Below are positions 1 through 11,235 of a stretch of 64,000 bases of DNA, piece after piece. The DNA is from Triatoma infestans. Lineage: Eukaryota; Arthropoda; Insecta; Hemiptera; Reduviidae. The notes under the pieces were generated by a model. That model was given only the letters and a program-made list of their open reading frames with translations, was not told where the DNA came from and searched no databases. The translations under genes were made by a program, and so were the position numbers. The stretch is taken from the NCBI GenBank assembly GCA_011037195.1, contig JAAEAF010000217.1, positions 1-64,000 on the forward strand, in the 5' to 3' direction. Each line of letters opens with the position of its first letter. Within the stretch, counting starts at the first letter, position 1.

Positions 1-689
1 GTGTGTCCAGTCACTACCCCCACTAAGGTCCTTAGACCTGTCCTACTGAGGGACAGGAGATACTCCGAAACTCCCTGCTTGATTCTTTTCGTAAACCTTT
101 TAGCTTGGAGGGCTCCCTGCGTGTCCCCCCAGCATTTCTCCAAGACTCTCGTCTTCCAATGTCTAATCTGTTTGTCGCGAAACTTCTTTGGGAGGCAAGG
201 GCTGGTTGAGGACCACAAAATGGTAATGATGATTCCTCCCTAACCAACTGATCCGCCCTCTCATTGCCCTCTATTCCCGCATGCCCGGGTGTCCAATAGA
301 GACGCACCTTGTCCCTCCGAGTCAAAACGTTAAGCCTTCTCCTATATTCTCCCACTAGTTTCGAGCTCCACCATGGCTTGTTCAAAGCCCTCAGCGTGGC
401 CTGACTATCAGAGAAAATACGCACCTCTTTGATGTCTCCCTGCCACTCCCCCACAAGGCGGCAGCATTCAATAATGCCCACCACCTCAGACTGGAAGGCA
501 GTGGCCAAACCACCCAAGCCCACCGAACTCCCTCTACCCAACTCCTTCAACCATGCTCTCGCTCCTGACAGGCTAGACCCCTCCTGCCTAGAGCCATCTG
601 AATAACAGCGAATAATGCCGTTATCCGGCTCCGTTGGCCTCGTGAGGTTATCATCGCCTACGCTAACAATACTGATCTCATAATCCCTC
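1..689 (-). mobile_element. Non-LTR retrotransposon fragment with RNase H domain (copy 1)
   Basis: The minus strand encodes the RNase H domain of a LINE ORF2. In order it shows CYSDGS (first Asp, about 620-605), QSEVVGI (catalytic Glu), FSDSQA (second Asp) and TPGHAGIEGNERADQL (catalytic His and last Asp). The frame is open from about 689 to 110. It then shifts relative to the second copy at 11236-12253, because short indels separate the two near position 105. Homology to that copy stops abruptly near 689, so the element is 5'-truncated. Its zinc-finger end and 3' UTR lie beyond the left edge of the window. The enzyme would degrade the RNA strand during reverse transcription. This is a dead fragment. 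I infer an I/R1-like clade from the RNase H plus C-terminal zinc-finger layout seen in copy 2. Confidence 0.88.
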
Positions 690-1225
690 TGACGATAAGA
701 TTTTCGTTAAAATAGATGAACCGGAAGTGAACTTTACTGAATAGATTATTTTTTTTTTCAGTTTTGTTTGCAATTTTCTCGGAAACAGTTCAAACGATTT
801 TCTTTAAACTTGTTTTATCTATCAACTACACATATGAAGAATTGCTTTAAATAAACTTTTATTTAAATCATTCCTATGGAAAAATTAATTTAAAGGGGTT
901 TAGGGGGAGTGAAATGGATGTTTTCTCTAAAGTGTTAATCATCTATATAATATTAATCACGATGACATAAAATTTCTAAATTTCGAGTTTGAAGCAAATC
1001 ATCATTTCACCGGAAATAGAACTTTATTAAACAATTTTTTGCGTCTTTCACAATAAAGATACCAACGAATTTCAATAAACTTGGTATACTAACCAAACAT
1101 AGAGAGAGAGACCTATCACTTTTATTTTAAACAATTTTTCGAATAAATACATTTAAGGGGATTTGAGGGAGGAAATAGTTATGCTTGCCTCTAATGTGTC
1201 ATTTCAATTTACGGCTCTAACATAC

Positions 1226-1263
<38 letters not shown>

Positions 1264-1455
1264 TTATAATTAATTAAATGTATCCCCATTTTTCTAAATT
1301 TAAAGAAATCAGTTGATTGGTAGTACAATATTACTAAATAGTTTTTTAGTTTTCTTCGATTTTTTTCCATAATATCTAGGGGTTTGCTTAAACTTGAGTT
1401 ACTAACTATAAGAAATCACTAATGATTGAAACTTTGTTTCTGGTGTTTCTCAGCA
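690..1455 (-). repeat. Family D repeat, copy 1 (reverse orientation, two monomers)
   Basis: Two degenerate ~300-bp monomers of family D lie in reverse orientation. Each starts with a form of ACCGGAAGTG (about 720 and 1008). Each continues with an 'ttttctcgaaa...ttcttnaaact' block, 'ctacacatatgaagag', 'aaaaattcatttaaagg', a G-rich patch and 'ctctaaagtg'. The repeat begins right at the truncated end of the LINE. No coding function is apparent. Confidence 0.75.
1226..1257. repeat. (TA)n microsatellite
   Basis: A run of about 15 TA dinucleotides inside the first family D copy. Confidence 0.95.
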
Positions 1456-2569
1456 GATTTTTTTTTTTTTTTTTTTTTAGATTAGAAACTTACTCATTTA
1501 AGGACACAAGCAAAAAAATAATTGTAATAATAGATTTAAAAAAAATTTAATTAATATGATGGTGTAGAAGAAATAAACCTACTTGTAAAAACGTTTATAG
1601 TACATTTTTGTCCACGATGGGTAATAATCTCCAATTCCATCGAACACACTTTCATGAAATCCTCTTGAATCAATTTCTGAAACAAAACAAAAAAATGTAA
1701 TTAACGAGTTTTTTTTTGTTTTTTTTTTTATAAAGGAAGAGAATTATTATCCACACCTAATAGACGACATAATTATAGTGGAATAAAAATTTTGGGAGTG
1801 AGAGTACATTTTTGCCATAAAATAAGCTTACATGTTCACCATCCTATTTTGTTTTAAAATTATTGAATTATGAAATTAGATGCAATCATTTTATTGTTTT
1901 AAACCTTCTTTTTTCGCTAAAAGAGAAAGAGGAATAACCATGTCACATATATGTGAAATTGAGTGTTCTCGAAAATGATTTTTTTTTTGTGGGGGTCCTT
2001 GAATCGAAAAAAATATATTTATGTGGAGAGCCGCTAGAAAATACTGGTACCTTGCATCCAGCGCAAATTTATTTATTTATTTATTTATACGTACGGACAG
2101 AGCACAATAATTAAACAATTACAAATTTAGGTATAAAATAATAATCGCACAATTATTGCCCAACTTATAATAATTTACAGTAATAAGTAATAATAATAAA
2201 ATATATACGAAAAATTGTTCAAAATACTATATACAAAAAATACAAACTTCATAAAAGTATATATGTACAAAAATATATTAATATAATACATAAAACTGCC
2301 AAAAATATTTATTTCAAATAAATAAAACGAATTATAAATTTATTTATGGTGAACATTCACTTCTTATTATGCGACCATAACTATGGTGGACAAATGCGAA
2401 GAAGAGCAGACTTAATGATATGAGAGGAAGAATGGAAAATGTCAAGATAAGGGAACTGTTGAATAATATTATTGACATTCTACTGAGCCGATTAAGACCA
2501 GAATGTTGGAGATAATTATAGGAGAGATGAGGTACAAAGAAAAGAGAAGGAAATCTGTGGTTATGAAGA
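1456..2569. other. AT-rich DNA without recognisable genes
   Basis: This stretch holds long T tracts (1460-1479) and a (TTTA)n microsatellite at about 2070-2088. The microsatellite could be the simple-repeat tail of a minus-strand retroelement, but no coding sequence follows it. I see no gene here. Confidence 0.6.
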
Positions 2570-3062
2570 GGTTGTGATGGATGCCAGAAATATAGAAAAA
2601 TATTTTATTTGTAATATCAAGAAAAATGTAACATTCGCTTACAAAAAGGGACTATTCAGGTAGAAGACCACCTTTGTCTTTTAGAGTTCATGAACCTTGT
2701 TAGCATTGTCTACCCCTTCTTCTCACAGGGGAAGATTTGGAACGAACAATTAGAAGGCATTCAGACATTGTACCAGAACACTTGTCTTGCGCTCTCTTAG
2801 CATCACTGCCAGTCATAAATTAAAACATAAGAGTTTTGCACTTAATCTAGTTAAATAATTGATTTATAAACATAATAGTTGTGATATTGTATAGTATTAA
2901 AATTCACTTAGAGAATATATCTATTTTAAAATAGTGTGATCTCTTGATTATTTCTAATATTTCTCTCTCTTTCTCAAACTTACACACAAGCCCTTTACAA
3001 AACCGCTCACGCCACAAGCTACCACTACACTACGACACATCATACCAAACACATTTCAAGGT
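2570..3062 (+). repeat. Dispersed repeat family A, copy 1
   Basis: This block recurs at 39260-39722 and 57370-57766. Shared landmarks are 'gatgga(t/c)gc(c)aagaaat', 'agttcatgaac', 'ccccttcttctcacaggggaag', 'gaacgaacaattagaag', 'gctctcttagcatca', a run like 'acacacaagccctttac' and a terminal 'acatttca'. The last ~370 bp are best conserved and end in ...CA, as an LTR would. I found no matching TG start and no direct-repeat target site, so the class is open. It abuts the RT remnant at 3073-3690. Confidence 0.75.
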
Positions 3063-3072
3063 AAACGAAAAT

Positions 3073-3690
3073 TCAGCTGAGAAAGTAATACAGAACAGTC
3101 AATATGATTATTGTGTAGTTTGAAGATAAAAAGTCAAGATATGTACGGCGTGATTCTAAAGAAGGTAGGTTTGTAAGCTCTTGCAGTGCAGGTATGTTAT
3201 TAGAAGTATAAGGAATATTTAATTTAAAAGAAACCAGCTTAAAGAATATATATTGAACATGTTCCAGTGAGTGTTTGTGAGAAAGAAGATAAGGAGACCA
3301 AACAAGAGAAGAAAATTCAAGTTGTGAGTGAACAAGAGAGCAGTAAAGATGTTTAACGGATAAAATATCATTGAAATTACCGGTGTTTCGAGAAATGAAG
3401 CCCAACAACTTCAGTGCTTTATTTACTTTTGTCTCAATATGCATGTCAGATTGAAATGTGACACCTAAATCATTTATACTGTCAACAGTACACAGAGGAT
3501 GGTTATTAAGACTATATTGAGTATTAATTTTTATAGAGCGTCTAGAAAAAGAGAGAAGGAAGGATTTAGCAGTGTTTAATTTTAACCGATTGTCATGAAA
3601 CCAAAGACTCACTGCATCAAGTGTGTTCTGCAAACGCAAGAAATCTTGTGAATATGTACAGCAAATGAGGATAGAACGGGAATTAAGGGA
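3073..3690 (-). pseudogene. Non-LTR reverse transcriptase C-terminal remnant (Jockey/CR1-like)
   Basis: The minus strand encodes the stretch just after the RT active site: LQNTLDAVSLWFHDNRLKLN (the 'W..N.L.LN..K' motif), INDLGVTF (the 'KYLGV' motif), KALKLLGFISRNTG and LVHSQLEFSSLVWSPY. This order is typical of the RT thumb of Jockey/CR1-group LINEs. Upstream, the frame reads SRSILICCTYSQDF where a YADD motif would be expected, so the catalytic tetrad appears deleted. No start, endonuclease or finger-palm region is present. The fragment runs to about residue 188 and ends in low-complexity hydrophobic sequence. It is a dead relic. Confidence 0.85.
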
Positions 3691-3879
3691 GAGTTGAGAT
3701 GATATAATAAGTAGAAGGTTACTTTGCTAAAGAAAGGTTTCGTAAAAATTCTTTATTAAGATAAAAAGATAAGTTGTTTGTCAGCAGATTGTCACAGTTG
3801 TTTAATTACAAGAAATTCTTTACTTCAAGAGTTTTCTACATTTATTTAAGTTTGAAGTGTGATATGTCAGTTGGATTAT

Positions 3880-4076
3880 TGTAAGAAAGAATAATATGTA
3901 AGTTGGCGATGTAGATTAACCAGTAAGTAGACGTTTATTAAGATAAAAGATATATAAAAGTCTATCTCTTTGTTTGTTATTTACACGTTATCAATTAAAC
4001 AAAATAAATAAATCCACACACACATATATATATAGTGTATATTAAAAAGTACTATTAGAATCCTACTTTCGTTACA
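3880..4076 (+). mobile_element. Possible solo LTR
   Basis: The block starts TGTAAGAAAG and ends CTTTCGTTACA, an imperfect terminal inverted repeat with TG/CA ends. It contains a TATA-like ATATAAAAG at about 3950. No 5-bp target duplication is visible and there is no second copy in the window, so this is tentative. Confidence 0.3.
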
Positions 4077-4405
4077 TTCCATAATTCCTCAATCATCTAC
4101 AATCATATATTGACTATTCGTTAAAAAAAAATTCGCATTCAGGCCTCCAAAAATATATTTCTAATGAAAATAAATTTCGCATATTTGACAGATCGCAACA
4201 CTTCTTACAGAGGGGGAAAGCAAAAAATTCACTTTTATTCAAATTTCAAGAAATGTCAATTATAGCTGTATTAACTGCAGTAAGAAAAAGTCAAGTTTTG
4301 GGGGGGGCGGGGGCATTCTGAGCGATCTGATTCTTCATCTCTTATTTGATTATGAGCTACTGTCTGAATTTCATCATAATATCGAATCGGTTTAATGTTA
4401 TAAGT

Positions 4406-4438
4406 TTATGTAATTGTTTTTGATGTTTCTAAAATTTT
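4406..4438 (-). pseudogene. Last codons of the interrupted element C
   Basis: If the family B insertion and one TSD copy are removed, the frame running through 6089-6039 continues here without a break (...NANKNIS then KILETSKTIT and a stop at 4406). This short block is therefore the displaced C-terminus of element C. Confidence 0.7.
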
Positions 4439-4455
4439 AGAAATGTTCTTATTGG

Positions 4456-6038
4456 AATAGAATAGAATAGAATCATTTATTTGTTCTAGAGCTGAGCTCA
4501 TACGAAGGGTTGCTGTTTACAATTTTTCTTAAATTACATTTACAATAAGAACTTAAGACGAATTACAATATAATTGAATTTCATTGATAGATTATCTTTA
4601 TGAAAATATTAATAATAATCATCCGAAACTAGAATTACACAGATTTGGAATTGTTAAAACAAATAAAACAAAATAAAATAAATGCAATAATAATAGAGTA
4701 CTCTTCCTTCAAAAATAAAACAAAATCAAAATAAGTATTAAACCGATATGCTTAAAAGTAAATTAGATAAACAGGTTATGAAGCTAAGATAAAACAAATG
4801 CAACAAAACATAAATTAATTAACTTTCTAAAGAATTAAGTTGGCCTATGACTTTGAAATAATTCGTATTATATTGGTAATAACTGAAATAATATTTTTAT
4901 TTATATTTGAAAATTTATTATTCATAATTATACATCACTCGTTGATGATAAATTGTCTGAGTCTGAGTAAATTTTTAATATATTGGTGGACCATTATTAG
5001 TTTTTCCTTGGAGTCAGATGAAAGTATATCTATTATAGCAACATCATAATTATCAAATATTTTAAGCTTTTGAAAGTAATACGATCTTATAGAGTTATAA
5101 GTCGGGCAATGCATTAACAGGTGAAATATCTCCTCATTTACTTGTAAGTTACAAATTGTACATATTTGATCTGAATTAATATTATAAGAATGATCCTTAT
5201 ATTGAATTTGATATTATGCTTCCCCACAGTTCTCAACTGAGCTATCAGTTTACTGATAGCAAAAGGCATTTTTATCAGAAGATACTCTTGGGCAATATTT
5301 CCTCTTATAGGTAACATATTATAGATTGGACTATACCTGGAGAATGATAACATTTGAACATCCTTATCAAATAATTTTTGCTGCAACAAACTTAAAATTG
5401 TTTTCATTTGACGCTGTATAGTTAGTGGACATTGTTGATACCACAGATTTTCTAAATCCAGGTCCGTAAAGTACTTTTTTACTTGCACACCCAATTTAAT
5501 TTAACTATATTGCCCTGGGAATGAATCTAATGACAATAATCTATTGTAACAGACACGAGGGAGTCTATTGGCGTCCATTTTTAAAATCTTACACAGCCAG
5601 CCTAGAGTTAACTTGACTCCTCTGAGAGTTATGTGGGGAATGCCCGTTTCAACTCTTACAATATTGACCGGTGTAGTACTTTGGAGATTTAGCAATTTTT
5701 AAAAAAAAACTTATTTGCGCTTTCTCTAATAAATCTATATATCTAAGGGCCCATACGGGAGATCCATATAGTAAACTGCTCCCAGCAATACTATGAAATA
5801 ACTTTACGCGAGATTGCCAAGTTTCACATTTTGTTGAAGATAATATATTCAACACTGTACCTATGGCAATGTTCATTTTACTAACAGCATGATAGGGTGT
5901 TTCTAAAAACAATGAAGACTTATTAAACCGTACCGCTAAATAGGGATAGTAGTTTACAATTTCCAATTCACTACCATCAAGAAAAAATGTTTCTTGATAT
6001 ACTTTTGGACGTCCTTTACTGAAAATTGGTTCTTTTGA
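4456..6038 (-). mobile_element. 5'-truncated CR1/Jockey-like LINE (family B, copy 1)
   Basis: This retrotransposon insertion is flanked by exact 17-bp direct repeats AGAAATGTTCTTATTGG at 4439-4455 and 6039-6055. On the minus strand it starts inside the RT (KEPIFSKGRPK, LEIVNYYPYLAVRF). It continues through the thumb (WQSRVKLFHSI, LLYGSPVWALRY), a linker (GWLCKILKMDANRLPRVC) and a CCHC-type finger (CTICNLQVNEEIFHLLMHC), and ends ...RQFIINE with a stop at 4935. At least two frameshifts break the frame, near 5690 and near 5185. The 3' end carries a pentanucleotide tail, (GAATA)n on the plus strand. Copies 2 and 3 of the same family are at 15834-17310 and 44638-46256. Confidence 0.93.
4939..6036 (-). 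pseudogene. LINE ORF2 remnant: RT thumb, linker and CCHC finger
   Basis: This is the coding part of the family B copy 1 insertion. It needs three frames to read through, with shifts near 5690 and near 5185. The CCHC finger lies at about 5010-5070 and would bind nucleic acid in the ribonucleoprotein. The RT palm with the Asp dyad is missing because the insertion is 5'-truncated. The C-terminal reading frame after the finger is intact to its stop. Confidence 0.85.
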
Positions 6039-7560
6039 AGAAATGTTCTTATTGGCATTGACCAGTATTAATTTTAAGTTAGTCGGCATATCGATATTGT
6101 TCTTAATTAGTGTCCTCCAGAGTTATCACGGTCATTTTTATATATTGGTGGCATTCTAATGTAAGGTGGTTGGAATCGGGTGAATCTCACTCTCCTATTC
6201 TAAATAAATGACTGGGTGAACGGTTATGGTTTAATCTCAATCGGATTATTATAGTATAAAATGTCTATCTTAGCTTAATTTGGTATACCATGGACTTAGA
6301 GGGGGATGTGAGTTGTATCGTGGAATAAAAGCGTCCTTAGTTCATTTTAGTCCGATCGTATTCGTCCCCTGCCATTCTACGTGATATAGTCTGTTCATTT
6401 CCGTTTTAATGTCTTCTCTTAAATATATTTCTAAGGGTATGGATTCCTTTGAGATTGCCTCTTTAGTTAACTGGTCAGCAATTTCATTTCTCCTAATTCC
6501 ACTCTGACCTCTTACACAGATAACTTCAATTTTACAGTTAGGCCATGAAGTGCGCATAATTTCTACTGTTTCTAATACTGTACTAGTGGGGGTTCGTGCT
6601 GTGATATCAGAGGTTAGATATACGTCTGATCTATTATCTTTGAAAGTTATTATCTCTTTTTCTGCAATAGTATCGCTTTCTATTGGATATTTCGACGTTT
6701 CCTTCATCGCCATTAATTCGGCGCTATAGATTGACGCGATTTCTTTAAGCCAGTATTGACCATATTTCTTTTCATGATAATGTAAAAAGCGTAACCCACA
6801 ATTTCTTTACTTTTGGGCTGTCCGTAAAAATCCATCTTCATTCAGGAAAACTCTGTGTCTCGTATAGAAGATAGGAATTGGTGACTTCTGAAAATTCTTT
6901 GTCATAATGAATGAACTTGATGTGGTCGTTCTTATTTTCTGAGATGGCGAGTCATAGAGAAATCAGGGTAGTCGGTCCTGCCTAGTCACTTGTAAGAGAT
7001 ATTTTGAAATAATATCGCAAAAGCATCGTTTTAGTATTGGAGTTTTCTTCAAGCTCCAGGATTTTTCAGTCAGTATTGCAAGAAAATTGTTTTTATTTTG
7101 TATATGAGCTAATATGAAGGCGTTTAACTAGGAAGTCTTTCGTCTGATGGTAATTCTTTGGCTTCACTCAGCAAAGCGTTTGTCGGAGAAGAATTCATTG
7201 CTCCTAGACAACTTCGCGATGCTTTGTACTGCACCCTGTCTACTTCACTAAGATTCATCGCCTTCGCTACATCTCCATAAAACTATGGCCCATATCCAAC
7301 CAAGACTGAAATAATTGTTTCTAAAGCATTAGCGACGTTTTTAAGTCAGCACCGTAATTCACTTGGTAGATACATCTCATTATATTGAGTGCCGTCTCGC
7401 ATCTGCCAAATAAATTTTTGTTATGATAATTCCAGAGGAGATTACTGTTGACATACATTCCCAGCCATTTTATTCACTTTATGACCTCAACTATATAGTA
7501 CGTAACTTTAATTCTCATTGGAAGGTGGAACTTCTACGTCTCGTGGTAATTTTTTTTAAT
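6039..7560 (-). mobile_element. RT/RNase H LINE remnant (element C), host of the nested insertion
   Basis: The minus strand carries, in order: an RT end motif (KWLGMYVNSNLLW, about 7480); an RT thumb (DRVQYKASRSCLGAMNSSP then EAKELP, about 7250-7120); a decayed RNase H domain from about 6840 to 6380; and a finger-region remnant (RLRLNHNRSPSHLFRIG, then HLTLECHQY, about 6230-6130). In the RNase H domain the 'TDGSK' motif has become FYGQPKSK, AELMAMKE keeps the Glu, and the usual 'PGHSGI' has become RGQSGIRRNEIAD, so the catalytic His is replaced by Gln. The CxxC of the finger is lost. Several stops and shifts are present. It resembles I-clade elements. Its 3' end is separated from it by the family B insertion. 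Confidence 0.85.
6342..6840 (-). pseudogene. Degenerate RNase H domain of element C
   Basis: The domain would cut RNA in RNA-DNA hybrids during retrotransposition. The Glu motif (AELMAMKE) and the end motif (NEIADQLTKEA) can be read. The first Asp motif is mutated, the second is altered (YLTSDITAR), and the catalytic His of 'GHxG' reads Gln. It is surely inactive. Confidence 0.75.
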
Positions 7561-8290
7561 TCCCACCTTCTGGGCGGTATCCGAGCACGCGCTTATACCC
7601 GCCCGTAAAGAACTACCGATTTACTGGCAGATAAATGAAAGCAACCCACACCACCTCCTCCCAGATATTCCTGGGAGGAATACAGTTACTAAAAACTATA
7701 CTAAAAGCAAACGCTATGTACAGAACCGTAAAACCTATTACCTACACTCAGTAAGTCGCATCCCTGTCAACATACACATCTTCGCCCACCTAACCATACC
7801 GGTCATACTGTACCACCATGAATGAAACTAATCTAAAAATTTTTACCCTACAGAAGCCTCATCACACTTTACATAAGCAATAAATTACAATCAGACCAAC
7901 ATTCATTTCGCCCATCCAACGAATCCATCAGACCCCCAACCATGAATCGCACGCTCTACCGAACATGTCCCACTCCTCACGACATACGGTGCCTTAGAGC
8001 CGCCTCCCCAAAATTCCTGAACGCTGCATAGTCCGGTCCGTTTCTCCAAGAGAAGGTGGGAGGGCTGCATTTCCGATGCCAATTGTTCGCCACAGGCGTA
8101 AGTCCTCATATGAATCACAAGCTAAGAGATTATGCTCCGTAATCTATCGACTCCACAATGGCAACTACCAACCAATTATCAAACGCGAGACAGCGTATGA
8201 AATCTCTTTGGGGGCCATCCTTCTTCCCGCCGTGGCTTCGGGTACGTTGTTCTGCCCTTAATAGATACCCTTCTTCTAAAATTCATAGCA
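7561..8290. other. GC-richer block of unknown origin
   Basis: This ~730-bp stretch is visibly richer in G+C than its surroundings. It ends, on the minus strand, in 'ggtgggaattaaaaaaaa', which could be a polyA-type 3' end of a retroelement of minus polarity. Open stretches exist on both strands (for example 7903-8118 on the minus strand), but I recognise no motif in them. It may be the 3' region of an unclassified LINE. Confidence 0.4.
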
Positions 8291-11222
8291 CCTCCAGCAG
8301 AGTTCGACTCCCTAGAAAATGAAATCATTCTCAAGCTGTTATTTCTGCTGTATAGATACTGAAAAGGGTTGGGCTAAGAACAGCACTAATTGCATCCAAT
8401 ACCAGTTAGCCTTGATCCGATTACGCTGCAATCCTCTATGATCGACCTTGCATAAACAAAATAATATCATAGCCACCTTGAAGTTTCCATTTTCTTCTAT
8501 TTGAAATGAACTGTTGTAATCACATTATCGGAAGAGTCTTTATTATTTTTTTTTTTTGAAAGCATTAGAACTCGGTAAGAAAGGGGTGAGCATTAACATC
8601 CGCAATTTACAGTGAATCTATACTAGTTTCCAAGGAATTTGAAGATGTAAAATTTACAAGTTTGAGAATAGTTTATATGATCCTTGCTGTTGCATATCAA
8701 TGGTTCAATCTGATTACAACTAATTACTAACTATCTATATGATTCTTAAAAGTTATTCTACAGAATAGTTTTCCCTAATATTGCAGGATATTAAAGCTAT
8801 TTGTAGAATTGATGACTCATAGATAAGATGTAAGAAAACAATAAATGTAATTCAAAGAAATCCATTAATATAGTTTACAATGAAGCCTTTAAGAAAAATA
8901 AACACAACTTTACCAACCTAAGTTAGTGAATACTCAAAAAACAACAGAACTACCTCTATCGCTTCATAGACAAAGGTTTCTCATTAAGAATAATTACAAA
9001 GGTTTTAATAAAGTAAGATTAAACAATAACATTTGAATTCGAATATATAGCTCAGTAAGAAACATTATAACAAATGTAACGGAACAACATAATACAAAGA
9101 CAAAGGGAAAGAAGAACAATAGGTATATAAAAAGTCCCAGCCTACTTAACAAGGTCCATAGTTATATAGAACTAAATAAATAGCAGAGATCTAACTTATG
9201 GAGTACTGACTAGCATTTCTACTTTTTAGTTAATTTTAATAAATACTGTTTAGTTAATAACAGGAAATAAAAAATAAAATAAAAATAAAAGTGAGCTCCT
9301 TTTACACCCAATTATCTCAACCTCTGGTAGGCTCTGTACAATAAATGCAGTAAAGATAATTAATAATATAAATTGAGGTAGATACCTCGGATGGGCTCTG
9401 ATTAATAGAAAGTAGCAAAAATATAAATTGAGTGAAAATATATAGTGGACTGTATATAATATAATAAATTGACTGAGCAAATTGGAAATTAAAATATTAA
9501 AATTATACGGACCTAGTAAATATATAAATTAAATTAAAAAATGGGTAGAAAATATTATTTATCATTTTCAACAGCCAAATAAATGGCGCTTATCTCAAAA
9601 TACGCAGAATCCTGGTTACCAGGAAAACCCTTAGTCCTTAGCCCAATCAGGTACAAGGGGAGAGGAGAAATAGCAATAAGGAAATAAATCTTATGTGCCG
9701 GTAGCTCTTGAGTCTCGATGTATATACAGCTGCTTGGTTGATGATTGTAGATAATAATAAAACGGGCTCCCAGAAGCTGCACGGCAGGAAACCGAAAGTA
9801 GCACCCATGTGATTTAACAATAACCTCTGCAGGTTGGGAGAAAACCGGAGCCCGCTTACACGACAAAAGGACCAGTTTATTAACACTATCCAGGGAAAAC
9901 CAGAAATAACAAACTTGGATTTTTTCACAATTAAGGGCAATCGAACTGGCACAAATTGTATAGGTATTAACTGGACCTATTCAAGGAAGTGTTGCATAAC
10001 GACTTTTACTCCTTGGAGCTTAAAATGGCGACTTACTCGTCCGAGTGTAATATTGCGACTAACTCCTGTGAGCATTGCATAGCGACTAACGGAGAAAGGG
10101 AAAAATGCATAGGTTACCCTATTTCTTACTCTTAGGACACACCCTAATAAATTAGTAAATTATTATCAAGGTAGTACAATAAGCTCCTCGAAAAAAATTA
10201 TTGTACGCTGTTGGCGGCAAATTTAGATTAAATACCGAACAAATACTATAAATAAATTACATAGCAAAAATATGGTTTACATAATACTTTTGAAAAGCTA
10301 TGGATAAGAAAAAAAAAATCATATTAAAATATACGAAAGGAGAAGGTGTCACCAAATTGACATTTAAATTAATGGATTCAACACTAAAGTATAAACAATT
10401 TCTTTTTATTAAATTTTTGATGGAAAAATGTGAGCAAAATATTTTTTAACGTAAGTGCTTTTAATGAATACAGTGAATTAAAAAAATGAATAATCATGTT
10501 CAATTTTTTTGTACCGTCGGTTTGTTAGTTTTGTTTACATGAATGTTCTATGCGTGGTTTGTCAATTTCTGATATAAGTTCTACTTGAATAAAATGAACA
10601 CACTGTAATTTGTTTTGGTAAATTTTGGGGCTGACTTAAGGGAGAGATGCACCCCATAGGGTCCCGCTCCAAGGGGTCAGCTTGAAAATAAAAGTATAAA
10701 TAGAAAACAAACTGACAACGAGTAACAAAAGAGAGAAACACTTTATTGTAAACAAAACAAATTCAGCATACTAATCAGTCGTGAGATATTTTGAAGAACA
10801 AAAGAGATGTTAAAACAGATAAAAGATAAATTGTATAATATACAATGCATTTGTGAACGATAAGAAATGAATAATAAGAATTAAGTAAAATAATATAAAA
10901 ACAAAACAATTCACACACTAAATACATGCCTCAACCAGAGGAATCCGTTTAGTCGGTTCAATATCGATGTCGTCAAAAAATTGAAAAGTCCTTTTCGGTG
11001 ATTGCTCCTCTCGAGTCGAACCATAACTCTCGGACTTCAATGTCCCATATAATAGTAATGAAATAAGTACTAGTTTAATATTCCTCAAACGAGATTAAGT
11101 TGAAATTTTTAGTGATGATTATTTTGTTTTCTACTTTTAATTAATAAAGTCATTATCACAGAAATTGTTTTGTACCCGGTACAGGTAAAATTTCTTAATT
11201 TTATTCTAATACTTTATTTCAT
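8291..11222. other. AT-rich DNA, no recognised gene
   Basis: This holds short open frames only. The longest, 9555-9866 on the minus strand (104 codons), has no motif I can name and overlaps a second open frame, so I do not call it a gene. A slightly GC-richer patch lies at about 9560-10080. Confidence 0.5.
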
Positions 11223-11235
11223 AATTCGGGAATTA

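Noticed and set aside
3073..3690. An intact reverse transcriptase gene
   Set aside because: The YADD region appears deleted, there is no finger or palm, and the frame ends in low complexity.
9555..9952. Two overlapping minus-strand frames of about 100 codons
   Set aside because: I recognise no domain, and two frames are open at once, which suggests chance.
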